Shown: positions 51,992 through 59,814 of the stretch, in pieces
Position numbering within the stretch: the stretch's first letter is position 1
How the letters are laid out: each line of letters begins with the position of its first letter
The notes under the pieces: model-generated
Told to the model about the DNA's origin: nothing
The model's input: the letters and a program-made list of their open reading frames with translations, nothing else
Databases searched by the model: none
Assembly: GCA_963808165.1 (NCBI GenBank)
Contig: CAWEET010000023.1
Coordinates: 186,001-250,000, forward strand
Direction: 5' to 3'
Length of the DNA stretch: 64,000 bases
Origin: Thiosocius sp963808165
Lineage (GTDB): Bacteria; Pseudomonadota; Gammaproteobacteria; Chromatiales; Chromatiaceae
Made by a program: the position numbers and the translations under genes

Positions 51992-53823
51992 TTCGGCTGC
52001 GCAGCCATATGTCGATCGAAATTCCATTGATCTTCGTCAGCGACTCGACGGCCCTGCAGTTTCGGGTAGACGCCATCAGGGCCGGCGGCGATGGCTATTT
52101 CGTGGCCCCGCTGGACACATCGGCAGTTGCAGCACAAGTTCACGACATGACCCGCCGCGACGAACAGAAGCCGTCCCGTGTCCTGGTCGTGGAGGACGAC
52201 CCGACACAGGCCGACTTCGCCGCCTCGATCCTGCGCAAGGCTGGCATCGAGGCCTTGCAGGTCACCGAACCCGTGCGAGTGATCGACAGCCTTCGCGCGT
52301 TCCGGCCAGACCTGATCCTGATGGACATCTACATGCCTGAGGTCAACGGCATCGAGCTGACGACCATCATTCGGGACCACAAGGAATTCGTCGCCATCCC
52401 GATCGTGTTCGTGTCCGGAGAGCAGAACACCGACAAGCAGCTGGACGCGCTGAGCGTCGGCGGTGACGACTTCATCGCCAAGCCGATTCGCCCAAGACAC
52501 CTGCTGGGCATTGTGCAAAGCCGGATTCGCCGGGCAAGGCAGATGTTCAGCATTACCGGGCAACCGGCAAAGCACGATCGCGTAACCGGACTTTTTTCGC
52601 GCCAGCACTTTCTCGACCGTGTCGCCCAGTTGATCGACGATGGCGAACGCACCGAACCGGCCGGGGTCCTCCTGATCGAGCCGGACCACTTGCCCGCGCT
52701 GAAGGAAAAGATCGGCGTCGGCGGCATCGATCACCTGATGTTCGAGCTGGGCGAGGCGCTCGCCGGCGAGGTGCAGGAATTCGATATCGCCGCACGCATA
52801 GACGAACACAGCTTCGGCGTGTTGGCAAAACGTGGCTCCGAAGAGGCCCTGTTCCAACTGGCCGATCACATCCTGCAGCGGATCGCCGGGCATGAATTCC
52901 CCGACCAGATGCACAAGACGGCGAGTATTGGTCTGTGTTTTGTCGATGACCGCCTGGAAGACGCCAACGGCATCATCAAACGGGCAAGGACCGCCTGTGA
53001 GACAGCGGCGGCGCATGGCGGTAATCGTCTGCACACTCATCGGCCGGACGCCGATAGCCGGGAAATTCTGGCCGCTGCCCATGACGACCTCGGCGACCGG
53101 ATCAGGACCGCCCTGCATGAAGACGGCTTCATCGTACTGTACCAGCCGATGCTCGATCTGCAGAGCCGCGGCAGCGAAAACTATGAAATCGTCCTCCGAC
53201 TGGAAAACGCGCAAGGTGATCTGATCGGCGGCCAGGACCTGCTGCAGGCGGCGGAATCCTCGGACCTTGCAATGGAACTGGACCAGTGGACGCTCGAGCG
53301 CGCCATCGACATCCTCAAGCAGCGCCGGGATTCCGGACGCCGCACGAGGATCTTCGTCCATCAATCCCGGCACAGCGCCCTGAACGCCAACCTGCCGGCA
53401 ATACTGCTCGGACGGCTGCGAGACCGGCAGATGGTCGGCACCGGCCTGGTCATGGATTTCCGTCTGTCCGATCTCTCGCTGGACCTGAAAGCCACGCAGC
53501 AGAACATCAAGGCGCTGCGCGAGATGGACGTCGAAGTGTCACTGTCGCGCTTCCCGGAAAAGGAGGCCGCCTTCAAGGTCCTGCGTTTTCTGCGGGCACA
53601 CTACATCAACATCGCACCACGCCTGCTCAAAGCCGACCGCGAGGTCATCAGCAGCGTGATCAGACAGGCGCACGAGGCTTCCGCCAAGGTGATCGTGTCC
53701 AATGTCGACGACCCGCGCAGTATCGACCTGCATTGGTCATCCGGGGCAGACTTCCTGCAGGGCAACTTCATCCAACGTCCGCTGGAGAACATGGACTACG
53801 ATTTCTCACAGGTCGTGATCTGA
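51955..53823 (+). CDS. REC-GGDEF-EAL protein with degenerate output domains (C-terminal part of frame-split gene)
   Basis: Starts inside a degenerate receiver domain (LPQMAPLSAELIRL onward). It is followed by an intact receiver (VLVVEDDPTQADFAASILRK, phospho-Asp in LILMDIYMPEV, Lys in AKPIRP), a GGDEF fold whose signature is R-I-D-E-H-S-F, and an EAL fold in which E-A-L is replaced by E-I-V (YEIVLRLEN) and D-D-F-G by L-S-R-F. Neither enzyme site is kept, so it probably binds cyclic-di-GMP or a partner in the manner of FimX-type proteins. Likely target of the divergent hybrid kinase. The true start probably lies at 51422 with a corrected frame. Confidence 0.75.
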   Translation: MLPQMAPLSAELIRLRSHMSIEIPLIFVSDSTALQFRVDAIRAGGDGYFVAPLDTSAVAAQVHDMTRRDEQKPSRVLVVEDDPTQADFAASILRKAGIEALQVTEPVRVIDSLRAFRPDLILMDIYMPEVNGIELTTIIRDHKEFVAIPIVFVSGEQNTDKQLDALSVGGDDFIAKPIRPRHLLGIVQSRIRRARQMFSITGQPAKHDRVTGLFSRQHFLDRVAQLIDDGERTEPAGVLLIEPDHLPALKEKIGVGGIDHLMFELGEALAGEVQEFDIAARIDEHSFGVLAKRGSEEALFQLADHILQRIAGHEFPDQMHKTASIGLCFVDDRLEDANGIIKRARTACETAAAHGGNRLHTHRPDADSREILAAAHDDLGDRIRTALHEDGFIVLYQPMLDLQSRGSENYEIVLRLENAQGDLIGGQDLLQAAESSDLAMELDQWTLERAIDILKQRRDSGRRTRIFVHQSRHSALNANLPAILLGRLRDRQMVGTGLVMDFRLSDLSLDLKATQQNIKALREMDVEVSLSRFPEKEAAFKVLRFLRAHYINIAPRLLKADREVISSVIRQAHEASAKVIVSNVDDPRSIDLHWSSGADFLQGNFIQRPLENMDYDFSQVVI

Positions 53824-53984
53824 CCGACGCTCATGATCGACGCGCTGTCGCCGCATCGATCCGGCTGATGCGAATGTCCTGCACACGGGCGCATTACCGG
53901 GTAATTTTGTCAATGAGTCCTGCCGCCCATTGTCCTATCCTTTATGATCTGGGAAACCGAACCGCCCCGCGCAGGAGAGAGATC

Positions 53985-54167
53985 ATGACCAGGAACATGG
54001 GAACCATTGACCGCAGCATACGCGCCATCGTCGGCATCGCACTGCTGGCGTGGGGATACACGACGCAGAACTGGCTCGGCGCCATCGGCCTGGTACCGCT
54101 TTTCACCGCGTTGGTGAGCTGGTGTCCCGCCTACGTGCCGTTCGGCATCCGCACGAACAAGGGTTGA
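53985..54167 (+). CDS. DUF2892 (YgaP-like) small membrane protein
   Basis: 60 residues: MTRNMGTIDRSIRAIVGIAL, a second hydrophobic stretch (AIGLVPLFTALVSWCPAYVP) and the tail FGIRTNKG. This is the inner-membrane module often fused or linked to rhodaneses. AGGAGAGA precedes the ATG. Alone here, between the EAL gene and the transporter; the sulfur context of the window makes the family link of interest. Confidence 0.85.
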   Translation: MTRNMGTIDRSIRAIVGIALLAWGYTTQNWLGAIGLVPLFTALVSWCPAYVPFGIRTNKG

Positions 54168-54356
54168 GAAACCCGGGTCGCACGGCATCACAGTAGCGTG
54201 CGGTTATTGTGAACAGGCCCTGAGCGCAATGTTACTGCCGTCAGGGCTGCGCGGGTGTCTGCCGCACGACTGCGGCAACAGAGTCTCCAGAGACGGATCC
54301 ACGACACCCCACGGGCCGAACAAGCCGGAGCGCTGTTCGATCGCGGACGGCTGGCG

Positions 54357-55421
54357 CTAAGCGGGGCTCGCCACGGGACTGCGCCTCGGCCAGGCACGCA
54401 GCACCGCGTTAACCAGCGTGGCCAGCGGTATCGCGAAGAACACACCCCAGAAACCCCACAGTCCCCCGAACACCAGGATCGCGACGATAATCGCGATCGG
54501 GTGCAGATCCACCACTTCCCCGAACAACAGCGGGACCAGCACGTTACCGTCCACGGCCTGGATCACCAGGTACGCCACGCTCACCCAGACAAAATCCGAC
54601 CCCCAACCCCACTGGAACCAGGCAACCAGAACGACCGGAAAGGTGGCCACGGTGGCACCGACATAGGGCACGACCACCGACAGACCGACCACTACCGACA
54701 GCAGCATCGCGTACTGTAGGCCAAAGAACGAGAACGCGAGCAAGCTGGCCGACCAGACGATGATGATCTCCCAAAACTTTCCGCGGACATAGTTGGCGAT
54801 CTGCCTGTCGACCTCCCGCCAGACCTGATCGGCGAGGCCGCGTTCACGCGGCATGAAGGCGCCAAACCACTGCATGATGGCGTTCTTGTCCTTGAGAAAG
54901 AAGAACACCAGCATGGGCATCAAGACAAGATAAACCAGAATGGTGAGCACACCGACTACCGAGGAAACCGACACACTCAGTACCTGCTGACCATAACTGC
55001 CGATCTCGCGCCGCACCCCATCGAGGATCTCCTGCGCCTGCTGCGGTGATATGACCTCGGGGAAACGCTCGGGCAAGGTCATCATCGCCTCCTGCCCGGA
55101 CGCGATCATGTAGGGCAGCTGCTGAACCAGCTCGGTCACCTGACGGGACAGCAGCGGCAACAGTCCGAAAAGCACCAGGGTCAGAAACAGGACAAAGGCC
55201 AGGAACACGATGGTCGCCGCCGGCCAGCGGGGCACGCCCCGGTCCTCGAACACCAGCACCAGTCCCTCGAGCAGGTACGCGATCACCGCGCTCGCAATCA
55301 CCGGGGCCAACATGTTGCCCATGGTCAGGATGACAGCGAAACCGATCGCCAGGATCAGTGTCAGGAATACGATCTGGGGATCGGAAAAGGTTCGTTTGAA
55401 CCAGTCGGTAATCAATCGCAT
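54357..55421 (-). CDS. AI-2E family transporter (PerM-like)
   Basis: Polytopic membrane protein of 354 residues with about eight hydrophobic helices. Signature blocks: IVFLTLILAIGFAVILTMGN, MLVFFFLKDKNAIMQWFGAF (before a PRERG stretch), and the conserved GATVATFPVVLVAWFQWG, then HPIAIIVAILVFGGLWGFWG and FAIPLATLVNAVL near the C-terminus. Family members export various small molecules; AI-2 transport is not general. No partner gene is obvious. Confidence 0.9.
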   Translation of the reverse strand: MRLITDWFKRTFSDPQIVFLTLILAIGFAVILTMGNMLAPVIASAVIAYLLEGLVLVFEDRGVPRWPAATIVFLAFVLFLTLVLFGLLPLLSRQVTELVQQLPYMIASGQEAMMTLPERFPEVISPQQAQEILDGVRREIGSYGQQVLSVSVSSVVGVLTILVYLVLMPMLVFFFLKDKNAIMQWFGAFMPRERGLADQVWREVDRQIANYVRGKFWEIIIVWSASLLAFSFFGLQYAMLLSVVVGLSVVVPYVGATVATFPVVLVAWFQWGWGSDFVWVSVAYLVIQAVDGNVLVPLLFGEVVDLHPIAIIVAILVFGGLWGFWGVFFAIPLATLVNAVLRAWPRRSPVASPA

Positions 55422-55517
55422 AGTGTGGTTCTCTACCGGGACGCGGAAATCAGTGCGAAGGCGGGTTGCCGGTAATCAGTGTCTTCGTCCCGCCCCATGG
55501 GCAGTATCCCGACAGCG

Positions 55518-55895
55518 TCAGTCGACCGGAGATTTTACGCGTTCATAATGCCGCCGGAAAACGACTTCTAGCTCATCGATGACCTCGACCGCCGGCCGTC
55601 CCCGAACCACATGTGCGCTCATCAGGTCGGCAGCCTCGTGCAGTAGGGCGTCCTTGTCGACCATCGGAAAGGTGTTGCTCAGACGCCGGATGGCTGCAAC
55701 GACGCTCTCGGACTCCGGGCGCGGTATATCGGCAGGTTCGGCAGCCACCTGCGGGGTCGTGCTCGACCCGGCTTCGCGATGCACGAGAAAATCCGCGAAG
55801 CTGAGCAGGCTTTCACGCCCGGCTTCAGACAGCTCGCGGAACAACTTCAACAGCCGTTGCTGCTCGGGGGGAAGCTGGATCTTTGGCGGCAACAT
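55518..55895 (-). CDS. Small hypothetical protein
   Basis: 125 residues from ATG 55895: MLPPKIQLPPEQQRLLKLFR, then LLSFADFLVHREAG, a low-complexity link and a helical C-terminal half (IRRLSNTFPMVDKDALLHEA, RGRPAVEVIDELEVVFRRHY). No membrane segment. Not recognised. It lies between the LysR gene and the transporter gene, both on the same strand, and may be co-expressed with the transporter. Confidence 0.65.
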   Translation of the reverse strand: MLPPKIQLPPEQQRLLKLFRELSEAGRESLLSFADFLVHREAGSSTTPQVAAEPADIPRPESESVVAAIRRLSNTFPMVDKDALLHEAADLMSAHVVRGRPAVEVIDELEVVFRRHYERVKSPVD

Positions 55896-55929
55896 ATCAA
55901 TATGACCGACGCGGCCTCGCGAAGGCAGG

Positions 55930-56826
55930 CTATTGGTCGCGGTGCTCCTCGCAATAGGCGCGGGCAAACTCCAGCAGCTCTTCCATCACGCGCACACGGA
56001 ACTTCTGTTTCTGATGCACAAAGGAGAACGGCCGCTCCAGTGGAGGTTCGAGATCAATCGCGACCAGCGTACCCAGACGCAGCTCCTTTTGAATGGTTGC
56101 GTTGGAAACCACCGAAATCCCCATCCCTGCCTCGACCGCCCCCTTTACCGCCTCGGGGCTGCCCAGTTCCATCGCCACCTCCATGGAGGTATGGCACTGC
56201 GTCATGTAATCGGCGATCACCTCACGTGTGCCGGAACCCTCCTCACGACAGATGAACGGGTACTCCAGTAGCTCTTCCATCGTGATGGTATCGAGGTCCG
56301 CCTTGGGGTGACCCGGCGGCACGATCGCAACCAGGTTGTCGCGCCGACACTCATCCACCACCAGATTCTTGTTGCTCACCGGGGCCTCGACCACCCCGAG
56401 GTCGATTGTATTGTTTTCGACCATCGACACGATGCCGTCGGTGTTCGAGACCTTCAAATGGATGCTCACCTCCGGGTATTTGGCCCGGAAATCACCCAGC
56501 AGTGCCGGCAGCATGTATTCGGCAATAGTGGTACTCGCACCGATCGTCAATGAGCCACTTATCTCTCCGGTCATCTCCCTGACGGCATTTTCCATCTCAC
56601 CGTAGAGCTCGAATATCTTGTCGGAATACTGGTAGACCCGCGCACCGGCCTCGGTCAGGCTGATGCGGTTATGCGTGCGATCGAACAAGCGGGTGTTGAA
56701 ATACTCTTCGAGCTGGCGGACCTGAAAGGTCACGGCAGGCTGGGTCATATGAAGCGTTTCCGCTGCCTTGGTGAAACTCAGGAGACGTGCCACAGTGTGG
56801 AAGACTTGCAACCGACGGTCGGCCAT
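55930..56826 (-). CDS. LysR family transcriptional regulator
   Basis: Helix-turn-helix at residues 1-60 (LQVFHTVARLLSFTKAAETL, HMTQPAVTFQVRQLEEYFNT) and a periplasmic-binding-fold effector domain with LTIGASTTIAEYMLPALLGD and VDLGVVEAPVS-like strands. The similarity pattern resembles CbbR/CysB-type regulators used in autotrophs, but I cannot name the effector. Divergent from the FadL-like gene; an LTTR-type box lies in the gap. Confidence 0.92.
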   Translation of the reverse strand: MADRRLQVFHTVARLLSFTKAAETLHMTQPAVTFQVRQLEEYFNTRLFDRTHNRISLTEAGARVYQYSDKIFELYGEMENAVREMTGEISGSLTIGASTTIAEYMLPALLGDFRAKYPEVSIHLKVSNTDGIVSMVENNTIDLGVVEAPVSNKNLVVDECRRDNLVAIVPPGHPKADLDTITMEELLEYPFICREEGSGTREVIADYMTQCHTSMEVAMELGSPEAVKGAVEAGMGISVVSNATIQKELRLGTLVAIDLEPPLERPFSFVHQKQKFRVRVMEELLEFARAYCEEHRDQ

Positions 56827-56850
56827 GGCTCAAGTACTCTCAGTGGGTCA

Positions 56851-56865
56851 ATAAAAGAGATTTAT
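56851..56865. promoter_or_regulatory. LysR-type operator candidate
   Basis: ATAAAAGAGATTTAT: a palindrome ATAAA-N5-TTTAT that contains the T-N11-A LysR motif, 25 bases upstream of the LysR ATG. A second TTA-N8-TAA half-match lies next to it (TTATAGCCAGTTAATAA). This part is distinctly A/T-rich. Confidence 0.5.
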
Positions 56866-57062
56866 ATTATAGCCAGTTAATAAAGCAAAGTCTGCGCATC
56901 CTGGGAGGCAGCGTGCCATGAACGACCCCGGCCGGATGCCCCAAGACAAAGCGTGGTATCGGTGGAATTTCCCGCAGCAATCACCTAGCCTCGTCTTTTC
57001 GGCAGGTCGCCCGATCGAAAAGCCCAAGACCTGCATGCGCCATCACCAGAGGGTAGATAGAT

Positions 57063-58430
57063 ATGTTGCATTGCTTGCGCGCCAAACCGGCGGTCGGGGG
57101 CATCCTCGTGCCTGCGGCGTTGGGCATGGCTTGTAGTCAGGGCGTCCACGCCGCTGGATTCGCATTGATCGAACAGGGTGTTGCCGGGATGGGCACAGCC
57201 TACGCTGGAGCGGCTGCAACCGCGGACTCGGTCGACACACTGTACTTCAATCCAGCAGGCATGACCCGACTGCCCGGCACTCAATCCGGGGCGGCCGTTC
57301 ACCTGGTTCGGCCACAGACCAACTTCAAGGACCGGGGCACGACCTTCTCCCCGCTGGTTGGAGGCGCACCGATCCCGGGCGGAGACGGCGGCGATGCCGG
57401 CAGGCTGGCCGCGGTCCCGCATGCCTACCTGTCGCATCAGTTCAATGATCGCACCTGGTTCGGGCTTGCGCTCAACGTACCGTTCGGTCTGACGACCCAT
57501 TACGACAGCGATTGGGTCGGGCGATATCACGCAGTGAAGTCGGACGTCAAAACGCTCAATATCAATCCCTCGATTGCGTTCAAGGCCACCGATGAACTCA
57601 GCGTCTCGGTCGGTGCAAGCGCCATGTATCTCAAGGGCGAATTCACCAATGCGATCGATTTCGGAACGCTCAACGTGATTCCCACCGGGCTCGGCGGGCT
57701 CGGCGGGCTGCTCGGTCCGATCGGGCCGGGGCAGGCGGATGGAAGGTCCAAGATCACCGGCGACAGCTGGGGCTGGGGCTTCAACCTCGGGGCGCTGTAT
57801 GAGTTCTCTGCCAATACCCGGGTCGGCGTGCACTTCCGCTCAGAGGTAACGCAGAAACTCGATGGCGACGCGGATTTCACCGTGCCGGTAGCCGCATTGG
57901 GCGCGGTGTTCTCGGACACAGACGTGAGGGCCGACGTGGATCTGCCGGCGATGTTCTCTGTGAGCGGCGTCCACCAGATCAACCCCGAATGGGCCATCCT
58001 CGCCGACTATACCTGGACCGGCTGGAGCAGCATTCCGGAGCTGCGCTTCCGCTTCGACAACAGCTTGCCGGACGGCGTGACGACATTCGATTGGCAGGAC
58101 ACCAACCGCTTCTCGCTTGGCACCACCTACCAACCAACGGGATCACGCTGGACCTACCGTTTCGGAATGGCTTACGACGAGTCGCCGGTCCGGAATGCTG
58201 AATCGCGCTCGGCGCGCCTGCCCGACAACGACCGGGTCTGGGTGGCGGTCGGCGCGGGTTTTCAGGCCAGCGAGAATCTAAAGCTCAATATCGGTTACTC
58301 GCATCTGTTCATCGACGACGCGAAAATCACCAAGGACGGCACCGGCGAGGATGTGACCCGCGGCGCGCTCAACGGAAGCTACGACGCCAGCGTCGACATT
58401 CTCTCACTGGATGCCCAGTACACGTTCTGA
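57063..58430 (+). CDS. FadL-type outer membrane transport protein
   Basis: Hydrophobic-compound porin of the OmpP1/FadL/TodX family, 455 residues. Signal peptide about 1-31. The mature start AAGFALIEQGVAGMGTAYAG, then AATADSVDTLYFNPAGMTRL, is the classic FadL hatch region. Later strands include TWFGLALNVPFGLTTHYDSD and an aromatic last residue (LSLDAQYTF). Substrates may be fatty acids or other hydrophobics; nothing nearby breaks them down. Divergent from LysR. Confidence 0.92.
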   Translation: MLHCLRAKPAVGGILVPAALGMACSQGVHAAGFALIEQGVAGMGTAYAGAAATADSVDTLYFNPAGMTRLPGTQSGAAVHLVRPQTNFKDRGTTFSPLVGGAPIPGGDGGDAGRLAAVPHAYLSHQFNDRTWFGLALNVPFGLTTHYDSDWVGRYHAVKSDVKTLNINPSIAFKATDELSVSVGASAMYLKGEFTNAIDFGTLNVIPTGLGGLGGLLGPIGPGQADGRSKITGDSWGWGFNLGALYEFSANTRVGVHFRSEVTQKLDGDADFTVPVAALGAVFSDTDVRADVDLPAMFSVSGVHQINPEWAILADYTWTGWSSIPELRFRFDNSLPDGVTTFDWQDTNRFSLGTTYQPTGSRWTYRFGMAYDESPVRNAESRSARLPDNDRVWVAVGAGFQASENLKLNIGYSHLFIDDAKITKDGTGEDVTRGALNGSYDASVDILSLDAQYTF

Positions 58431-58455
58431 ACCGGGCCGCTAAACAGGCACAAAA

Positions 58456-58480
58456 AAAGCCGCCTCGTAAAGGCGGCTTT
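58456..58480. terminator. Bidirectional intrinsic terminator between FadL-like and dsrE2 genes
   Basis: Ten-base stem AAAGCCGCCT / AGGCGGCTTT with loop CGTAA; A runs on the left and T on the right give U-tracts in both directions. It lies 25 bases after the FadL-like stop and 24 bases after that of dsrE2. Confidence 0.88.
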
Positions 58481-58503
58481 GTGCATCGCGCTGTCAGGTC
58501 CGG

Positions 58504-58983
58504 TCAGATGTACAGACAGATATCCGATTCGCCTGCGAATTCGAAGAAACGCGCGGCTCCGGCGAACTCTATGCCTTCAATGAAGGCCGAACTGTCCATA
58601 TCGAACAGGTCCACGGTCATCTGGCAGGCAATCAGGCGGACTTCAGCCTCCTGGCAAAGCTCTCGCAGCTCTTCCAGGCTGGCAACACCCTTGCTTGCCA
58701 TCTTCTTCTTCATCATGGAGGTCATCATCGCCTCCATCCCTGGCAATGCGGTCAGCAGGGTCGGAAACCACTTATCCATACCCATCGGCATCGGCATACC
58801 CGGATTGCCCAGCGGCGTCACCTTCAGGTCAAGGTCCTTCTTCAACAGCTGCAGGCCGTAGAAGGTGAAGAATATCTCTGTTTCATAACCCAAGGCGGCC
58901 GCAGTGGAGGCCAGAATGAACGGCGGGTAGGCCCAGTCCAGGGAACCTTTGGTCGCGATGATGGCGAGTTTCTTTTCTTCCAT
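58504..58983 (-). CDS. dsrE2: DsrE2-like sulfur transfer protein
   Basis: DsrE/DsrF/TusD-fold protein of 159 residues. Seen: KLAIIATKGSLDWAYPPFIL, LGYETEIFFTFYGLQLLKKD, a methionine-rich central part (PMPMGMDKWFPTLL, MMTSMMKKKM) and the conserved cysteine C120 in VRLIACQMTVDLFDMD; C110 is another. Acts with TusA and a rhodanese in shuttling sulfur in sulfur-oxidising bacteria. ATG 58983 starts the homology. Last gene of the rhd-tusA-dsrE2 operon, before a strong terminator. Confidence 0.9.
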   Translation of the reverse strand: MEEKKLAIIATKGSLDWAYPPFILASTAAALGYETEIFFTFYGLQLLKKDLDLKVTPLGNPGMPMPMGMDKWFPTLLTALPGMEAMMTSMMKKKMASKGVASLEELRELCQEAEVRLIACQMTVDLFDMDSSAFIEGIEFAGAARFFEFAGESDICLYI

Positions 58984-59029
58984 CGTTTCCCTCCTAACGT
59001 CGGGATGTGAATCTGCCCCAGATACCTGG

Positions 59030-59260
59030 TCAGGCCTTCTTGATGAGGAACAGGAACTTGCCGCCCTCTTCCTTGGACTCCATGAGTTCGTTGCCGGTCT
59101 GACGGGCAAAGGCCTCGAAGTCTTTAACGGAACCCGGATCGGTCGCGATGATGTGCAGCACCTTGCCAGACTCCATGCCGGTCAGGGCCTTTTTGGCACG
59201 CAGGATGGGGAGCGGACAGTTCAGTCCGCTGGCGTCCAGTTCTTCGTCGAAATCAGCCAT
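59030..59260 (-). CDS. tusA: Sulfur carrier protein TusA
   Basis: 76 residues with the TusA signature LNCPLPILRAKKAL; Cys15 in C-P-L-P carries the persulfide. ATG 59260 is preferred because GGAGG lies six bases before it; the frame opens two codons earlier with TTG. Accepts sulfur from the upstream rhodanese and gives it to DsrE2 or further acceptors such as sHdr or Dsr proteins, which are not in this window. Confidence 0.94.
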   Translation of the reverse strand: MADFDEELDASGLNCPLPILRAKKALTGMESGKVLHIIATDPGSVKDFEAFARQTGNELMESKEEGGKFLFLIKKA

Positions 59261-59345
59261 GGGCAACCTCCAGTATTCTCTATTGTCGATGTCTCGGGAA
59301 AAAGTGGTTGATCCTTATATTCGAAGCGTCTAAGAAACGCAAGGA

Positions 59346-59693
59346 TCACATGATGCCGGCACGCTGCGGCGGCTGCGGCGCAACAATCTCATACCCCTGA
59401 CGCGCCCAGGCGATAATGCCGCCGCGCAGGTTGATCACATTGTCGACGCCCTGCTGCCCAAGAAAGTTGCAGGCATGATAGGAACGCGCACCACTGCGGC
59501 AGTACAGCACCACATCTTTGTCTTTGGGCAGTTCGTGCATGCGCAATGGAATCAGGTGCATGGCAAGATGCTCGGAGCCCGGCAGGATGCCCTGTGCCAC
59601 CTCGGCATCACTGCGAATATCGATCAATGCGATATCTTCGCCGGCGTCGATACGGGCCTTCAGGTCCGTTGCCTCGATCTCTTTGACAAACAT
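59346..59693 (-). CDS. Single-domain rhodanese
   Basis: Sulfurtransferase of 115 residues. Active loop C65-R-S-G-A-R-S in VVLYCRSGARSYHACNFL; also IALIDIRSDAEVAQGILPGS and NLRGGIIAWARQGYE. ATG 59693 (MFVKEIEATDL) fits the domain start; the earlier in-frame ATG lies just after the -10 element. First gene of the rhd-tusA-dsrE2 operon. No signal peptide, so cytoplasmic. Confidence 0.92.
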   Translation of the reverse strand: MFVKEIEATDLKARIDAGEDIALIDIRSDAEVAQGILPGSEHLAMHLIPLRMHELPKDKDVVLYCRSGARSYHACNFLGQQGVDNVINLRGGIIAWARQGYEIVAPQPPQRAGIM

Positions 59694-59734
59694 CGCGACC
59701 TCGTAAAAGTGTTGTCGGCCCAGTCGATCAATGT

Positions 59735-59764
59735 AGTATATTAACATTTCATCATATTAGTCAA
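59735..59764 (-). promoter_or_regulatory. Strong promoter of the rhd-tusA-dsrE2 operon
   Basis: Minus-strand TTGACT (59759-59764) and TATACT (59735-59740), 18 bases apart. The spacer holds the start of a direct repeat of TAATAT. The tract is A/T-rich in a GC-rich genome and lies in the divergent gap with cysG. Expression is probably high. Confidence 0.7.
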
Positions 59765-59814
59765 CGTGCCGAAAGATTGGCGCCCACCCATCCCATTGAC
59801 GGTTCTGCAAGGCC

